From JBEKVE01 sp049514335 (GTDB lineage: Bacteria > Actinomycetota > Acidimicrobiia > Acidimicrobiales > UBA8190), in contig JBEKVE010000005.1 of the NCBI GenBank assembly GCA_049514335.1, forward strand, positions 1 to 44,613: 44,613 nucleotides of DNA, given 5' to 3'. Positions within the stretch are counted from its first letter, which is position 1; every line of letters begins with the position of its first letter. This document shows, in pieces, positions 41,246 through 44,613 of the stretch. The notes under the pieces are model-generated. The model had not been told where the DNA came from and ran no database searches. It was given only the letters and a program-made list of their open reading frames with translations. A program made the position numbers and the translations under genes.

Positions 41246-42184
41246 TCAGGCCTGGGAGCGCCGAAGACCAGCCCGCTCGCCGCGGCCCACAAACTTCGTG
41301 GCCATCTTGCGGCTGGCCTCGTCGATCATCTCGTCGCCGAACATCACCGCACCCTTGCGGTCGGTCTCGGTCGCCTTCTGGTAGGCGTCGAGGATGTCCC
41401 AGGCGTGGTCGAACTGCTCCTGGGTGGGCGAGTACATCTCGTTGAGCACCGTCACCTGGTCGGGTGTGAGCGCCCACTTGCCGTCGTAGCCGAGGACCCG
41501 GGTGCGCTGGGTGAAGTCGCGCAGCCCGTCCATGTCCTTCACCTTGAGGTAAGGGCCGTCGATGACCTGCAGGCCGTTGGCCCGTCCCGCCATCAGGATG
41601 CGGCTGAAGACGTAGTTGAAGTGATCGCCGGGGTACTCCGGGATCTGGACGCCGCCGGTGAGCACCGGCATCTCCATGGAGGCGGCGAAGTCGGCGGGCC
41701 CGAAGATGATGGTCTCCAACCGGGGGGAGGCGGCGCAGATGTCGTCGACGTTGATGAGGCCGCGCGTCGTCTCGATCTGGGCCTCGATGCCGATGTGGCC
41801 GACAGGGAGCCCGTGGCGCCGTTCGACCTGGGAGAGAAGCAGGTCGAGCGCCACCACCTCGGCCGCTGACTGCACCTTGGGCAGCATGACCTCGTCGAGC
41901 CGCTCGCCGGCGTTGCCCACCACCTCGATGACGTCGCCATAGGTCCACTCGGTGTCCCAGGCGTTGATGCGCACGCAGAGGACCCGGTCGTCCCAGGGCT
42001 GCTTGCGGATGGCCTCGACCACCTTGGCCCGGGCCGCCTCCTTTTCGAGGGGGGCGACGGAGTCCTCGAGGTCGAGGAAGGACATGTCGGCCGGCACCGT
42101 GGGCGCCTTCTCGAGGAAGCGCTCGTTGGAGCCGGGCGTGGAGAAGCACGAGCGGCGGGGAAGGTACCTGCTGCGTTCGGACAT
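41246..42184 (-). CDS. HpcH/HpaI aldolase/citrate lyase family protein (CitE-like)
   Basis: A 312-residue CitE-like enzyme with a TIM barrel and a divalent metal site, cutting or forming C-C bonds of malyl-CoA-type esters. Motifs are RRSCFSTPGSNERF, SFLDLEDSVAP, VRINAWDTEWTYGD, EVMLPKVQSAAEV, EAQIETTRGLINVDD (metal Glu), and IIFGPADFAASMEMP (metal Asp). The start at ATG 42184 has TAGCAT 7 bases upstream, whose last two bases fall inside an upstream in-frame ATG (42193), so 42184 is preferred. The length and motifs match L-malyl-CoA/citramalyl-CoA-type lyases or (3S)-malyl-CoA thioesterases. The MaoC gene nearby could give the hydrated substrate. Confidence 0.87.
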   Translation of the reverse strand: MSERSRYLPRRSCFSTPGSNERFLEKAPTVPADMSFLDLEDSVAPLEKEAARAKVVEAIRKQPWDDRVLCVRINAWDTEWTYGDVIEVVGNAGERLDEVMLPKVQSAAEVVALDLLLSQVERRHGLPVGHIGIEAQIETTRGLINVDDICAASPRLETIIFGPADFAASMEMPVLTGGVQIPEYPGDHFNYVFSRILMAGRANGLQVIDGPYLKVKDMDGLRDFTQRTRVLGYDGKWALTPDQVTVLNEMYSPTQEQFDHAWDILDAYQKATETDRKGAVMFGDEMIDEASRKMATKFVGRGERAGLRRSQA

Positions 42185-42197
42185 GGAAAACATGCTA
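42185..42197 (-). promoter_or_regulatory. leaderless promoter -10 of CitE-like gene
   Basis: TAGCAT (42197-42192, minus strand) lies 7 bases before ATG 42184. Confidence 0.5.
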
Positions 42198-42273
42198 CCG
42201 GCGTCGGTGGGGCCTACCTGTGGGCCGGGGGCGGGCGGCCCGAGCGGCCGGCCCGTTGGGAGGTCGAGCGGGG

Positions 42274-43509
42274 TCAGGCCGCCAGGTCGGCGGGGACGAG
42301 CTGTTCGGTCAGCAGCTCGGCGAAGCGGGTCGGGTCGCCCCCGACGTAGCGACGGCACAGAGTCAGGCCCTCGGTGTAGCACGACACGTACGCCCGCCAC
42401 GTGGGATGGAGCAGGAACTCGATGGCCTTGGCGGCGCGGGCCGGGGGCAACAGGCCCCAGCGCGCCATCTCCTGCACCACCGTGTCGGGATCGGCTCCTT
42501 CGGCGTGCAGGCGCCACGCCGCGTTGGCGCGCACCGCCCCGAGCACCTCGCCCGCCTCGGCCACCGCCGCCACCACCTCCGCGTCGTAGCGGATGCCGAG
42601 GGGTCCGAGGATGTCGGCCACGAACGCCTCGGGCCGCCGTCCCACCACCACCTCGAGACCGAGGTCGGCCAGTCCCTCGGCCACGAGGCACTGCGGCGTA
42701 CCCACGAGGAAGATCGACTCCTCCAGCCACCGACGACGGCGGACGAGTCCGACCTCCTTGCGGCAGTGCTCGGTGTGGTGTCCGGGATAGGCCTCGTGCG
42801 CCACCAGATGGGCGAGCGACGTCGACAGCACCGGCAGGTCGGTGTTCACCGACACCGTCGAGCGCAGCCCGCCGAGGTAGAGGTTGAACCCCGACCACGG
42901 CTTGTCGGTCACGAGCTCGAAGTCGATGTGTTCGCCCTCGGGCAGGCCGAAGAGATGCTCGGTCCGTTCGCGCAGCGCGTCGGCCAACGCCGCGATGGCG
43001 ACCGGCAGGCGGTCGACGGCGACGGCGTGGGCTTCTCGCCAGGCGATCAACCGGTCCGCCAGGGCCCCGCTGCCGGGGAGCGCCTCCGCCAGCCTCACAT
43101 GCGCGGCGGCAAGGTCCTCCTCGGGTACGACGCGCGGCGCCACGCCGTAACAGGACTCGACCTCCTCGGCATAGCCGACCGGCTCCCCCGCCAGTCGACG
43201 GGCCGTCGTGAGCAGGCCCACGGTCTGCGCCCGTATCCACCGCCGGCGCCGGGCGTCGCCACCGGGGACGGCACCGGGGGCGTCGCCCGCCTCCCCGCCG
43301 ATGGCCTCGCCGGCATCGAGAGAGGCGATAAGGGCGCGGCCGCGTGCCACGAGCTCGGCGGGATCCGCAACGGGGCCGCCCCCCACGCGGCGGGCGAGGT
43401 CGGGAGGCCCGTAGTAGGCGTCCACCAAGCCGTCGATGTGGCGACCGAGGGCCAGGCCGAGCTCGATGTAGCGGCGCAGGACGCCGCTCGGCTCGCCGGG
43501 AGCGCTCAC
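42274..43509 (-). CDS. DUF885-type zinc metallopeptidase-like protein
   Basis: A 411-residue mostly helical protein. The central motif LVAHEAYPGHHTEHCRKEVG is the HExxPGHH-type metal site of the DUF885 family, with ESIFLVGTPQCLVAEGLADL downstream. The C-terminus, ending EFLLHPTWRAYVSCYTEGLTL, is the conserved family tail. These proteins are usually much longer (550 or more residues) and often secreted; this one lacks a signal peptide and the usual long N-terminal helical half. The start is GTG at 43509, overlapping the dienelactone hydrolase stop (GTGA), so the two are coupled. Confidence 0.83.
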   Translation of the reverse strand: MSAPGEPSGVLRRYIELGLALGRHIDGLVDAYYGPPDLARRVGGGPVADPAELVARGRALIASLDAGEAIGGEAGDAPGAVPGGDARRRRWIRAQTVGLLTTARRLAGEPVGYAEEVESCYGVAPRVVPEEDLAAAHVRLAEALPGSGALADRLIAWREAHAVAVDRLPVAIAALADALRERTEHLFGLPEGEHIDFELVTDKPWSGFNLYLGGLRSTVSVNTDLPVLSTSLAHLVAHEAYPGHHTEHCRKEVGLVRRRRWLEESIFLVGTPQCLVAEGLADLGLEVVVGRRPEAFVADILGPLGIRYDAEVVAAVAEAGEVLGAVRANAAWRLHAEGADPDTVVQEMARWGLLPPARAAKAIEFLLHPTWRAYVSCYTEGLTLCRRYVGGDPTRFAELLTEQLVPADLAA

Positions 43510-44123
43510 CCCAGCCGGGCGCGCAGGAACGCGATGGTCCGGCCCCACGCCAGTGCGGACGCCGCCGCGTCGTGGACCTCGGGCCGCGTGTCGTTGAAGA
43601 AAGCGTGATCGGCGTCGTCGTAGAGGTGGAACTCGGTCTGCTTGCCCAGGTCGCCCAATGTGGCCTCGAGCTTGCGCGCCTCCTCGGGTGAGAAGTAGCT
43701 GTCCTTGCCCGCCACGTGGACCTGGACGGCGGCGGAGAGCTTCGAGAAATCGGGTTGCGCGTCGGGCCATGGGATGAGCCCGTAGAAGGCCACGCACGCC
43801 GTGACGGCATCGGGTCGCAAGGTGGACAGGACGAGCGCCAATCCTCCGCCCATGCAGAAGCCGACGACACCCACCCCGTCGCCCGACGACCGGCGCTGCA
43901 CCTCGTCGACCGCCCCCGACAGGTCCTTGGCGCCGTGGTAGAGGTCGGGGGCGAGCGCCACGAACCCCTCGGCGGCGAAACGGTCGGCCACGTCCTGGAT
44001 GTGGGGCACGAGGCCCCACCACTCCTGGATCACGATCACACCGGGCCCCGTCCCCTGCGCGGGGAGGGCGAGGTATCCGCCCGCCTGGGAGCCGTTGCTC
44101 GGAAATTCGATCATCTCACCCAT
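43506..44123 (-). CDS. dienelactone hydrolase family protein, internally shortened
   Basis: A 205-residue alpha/beta hydrolase with a Cys nucleophile in VVGFCMGGGLALVLS, an acid in HVAGKDSYFSPEE and the His in YDDADHAFFNDTRPE. The N-terminal strand is GVIVIQEWWGLVPHIQDVAD and LAPDLYHG follows, as in typical family members. There, however, the usual 20-25 residues between LYHG and the helix AKDLSGAVDE are missing, so the protein is shorter than the normal 230 or so residues. The frame is intact. The start ATG at 44123 has TAGGGT 8 bases upstream. It is coupled to the DUF885 gene. Confidence 0.85.
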   Translation of the reverse strand: MGEMIEFPSNGSQAGGYLALPAQGTGPGVIVIQEWWGLVPHIQDVADRFAAEGFVALAPDLYHGAKDLSGAVDEVQRRSSGDGVGVVGFCMGGGLALVLSTLRPDAVTACVAFYGLIPWPDAQPDFSKLSAAVQVHVAGKDSYFSPEEARKLEATLGDLGKQTEFHLYDDADHAFFNDTRPEVHDAAASALAWGRTIAFLRARLG

Positions 44124-44190
44124 GCCGCCCGACCCTACCCACCGCGCCCACGTCGGTCTACCGGCGCGACGCCCCGCGTCCGGCGCCGCG

Positions 44191-44613
44191 CTACCAGCGC
44201 GCCAGGAGCTCGGCCGGCTCGGGGAATCCGGTGGTGGCGAGCGCCACCCGCAGCTGCTCGAGCCCGGTGGGCCCCGCCACCTGCTCCACGCCGTCCAGGC
44301 TCACCACCGTGCCCGAGCGGGGAAGCTCGGCACGCTCGATGCGCGCCACCAGCGCGTCCCACAGACGCGGCGGCATCACCCGGCCGACGCCCGCCTCGAC
44401 CCACAGTGGGACCTCCAGGGTCCGCGCCGCCTCCACCAACCCGATGTCATCGGCGTCGAGGACCATGCCGCCGGGGCCGATGGCGTCGACCTCCACCACC
44501 ACCACCTCGGCGCTGGCCACGTCCCCGACCCCACCGTGGCGCACGGCGCGAGCGGCGCGATCGGCCAGGTCCTCGCGCAAGAGGTCGGCGGTCGGATCGG
44601 ACTCGAGGGCGTC
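44191..44613 (-). CDS. hypothetical protein, 5' end beyond window
   Basis: About 140 C-terminal residues are visible, from DALESDPTADLLREDLADRA at the window edge to FPEPAELLARW at the stop. The middle section VVVEVDAIGPGGMVLDADD followed by EAARTLEVPLWVEAGVGRVM looks like the alternating strand-helix pattern of the eIF2B/ribose-bisphosphate isomerase fold, but this match is weak. It is separated from the dienelactone hydrolase by 67 bases. The function is unknown, and the upstream part is needed to name it. Confidence 0.6.
   Translation of the reverse strand, partial: DALESDPTADLLREDLADRAARAVRHGGVGDVASAEVVVVEVDAIGPGGMVLDADDIGLVEAARTLEVPLWVEAGVGRVMPPRLWDALVARIERAELPRSGTVVSLDGVEQVAGPTGLEQLRVALATTGFPEPAELLARW

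Noticed and set aside
39600..42149. Very long open frames antisense to the acyl-CoA dehydrogenase.
   Set aside because: They are rich in His, Gly, Arg and Val with no motif and lie opposite a clear enzyme gene.
41246..43870. A single 874-codon minus-strand frame covering the CitE-like gene and beyond.
   Set aside because: Only the C-terminal 312 residues match a family. The rest is Arg/Pro-rich and lies over the DUF885 gene in another frame, which is typical of open frames in GC-rich DNA.
44191..44613. An eIF2B-like isomerase call for the edge gene.
   Set aside because: The resemblance is limited to a short strand-helix pattern, and the N-terminal half is outside the window, so it is kept as hypothetical.

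Overview
The window is about 70% GC and packed with genes on both strands, with no intergenic stretch longer than about 220 bases. The gene families (Suf operons with SufU and a Rieske ferredoxin, LytR-CpsA-Psr protein, two LLM flavin/F420-type oxidoreductases, short MutY, acyl-CoA enzymes) and the many GTG starts and leaderless-type promoters suggest an actinobacterium. My best guess is an Acidimicrobiia-like lineage, but this is inferred from gene content only; no rRNA gene is present.

Layout. Bases 1-3500 hold a truncated acyl-CoA synthetase, an MFS exporter, a Sir2 deacylase and a 45-residue membrane protein. Bases 3558-7961 hold a Puu-like set: aldehyde dehydrogenase plus gamma-glutamyl hydrolase, divergent from a short-chain dehydrogenase plus a glutamine-synthetase-family ligase. 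This is a plausible gamma-glutamylated amine degradation module. Next come an ECF sigma factor with a membrane partner (7963-9463), an FGGY kinase, a Thr-rich lipoprotein and a glycogen-debranching-type enzyme (12327-14471).

The centre (14607-28373) is a Suf iron-sulfur assembly locus split into two facing operons: sufC1-sufS-sufU on the plus strand, and sufB, a four-cysteine protein, sufD, a Rieske ferredoxin and sufC2 on the minus strand. An LCP protein, an alpha/beta hydrolase and an LLM oxidoreductase lie between them, and an enoyl-CoA hydratase sits antisense inside the sufB-sufD operon. SufB is a 1255-residue precursor interrupted by two separate LAGLIDADG inteins; removing both leaves a normal 466-residue SufB. 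The promoters of sufB and sufC1, 14 kb apart, share a related dyad (ACTAY-N4-RTAG), which points to one shared regulator. No sufR-like gene is visible in the window.

The right part (28528-44613) holds oligopeptidase B, a RodZ-C-terminal-domain (DUF4115-like) membrane protein, an LLM oxidoreductase, a helix-turn-helix protein, an RmlC-like protein, a flavin reductase, a metallo-beta-lactamase-fold hydrolase, MutY with a MaoC protein, a methyltransferase, an acyl-CoA dehydrogenase, a CitE-like lyase, a DUF885 peptidase-like protein, a shortened dienelactone hydrolase and one truncated gene at the edge.

Two expression signals recur. At least fifteen genes have a TAnnnT-type -10 box 6-8 bases before the start codon (leaderless pattern), and seven gene pairs overlap by GTGA. 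Two genes (sufD and the metallo-beta-lactamase-fold gene) appear to start at CTG behind good Shine-Dalgarno sequences. No tRNA, rRNA, CRISPR array or insertion sequence was seen.
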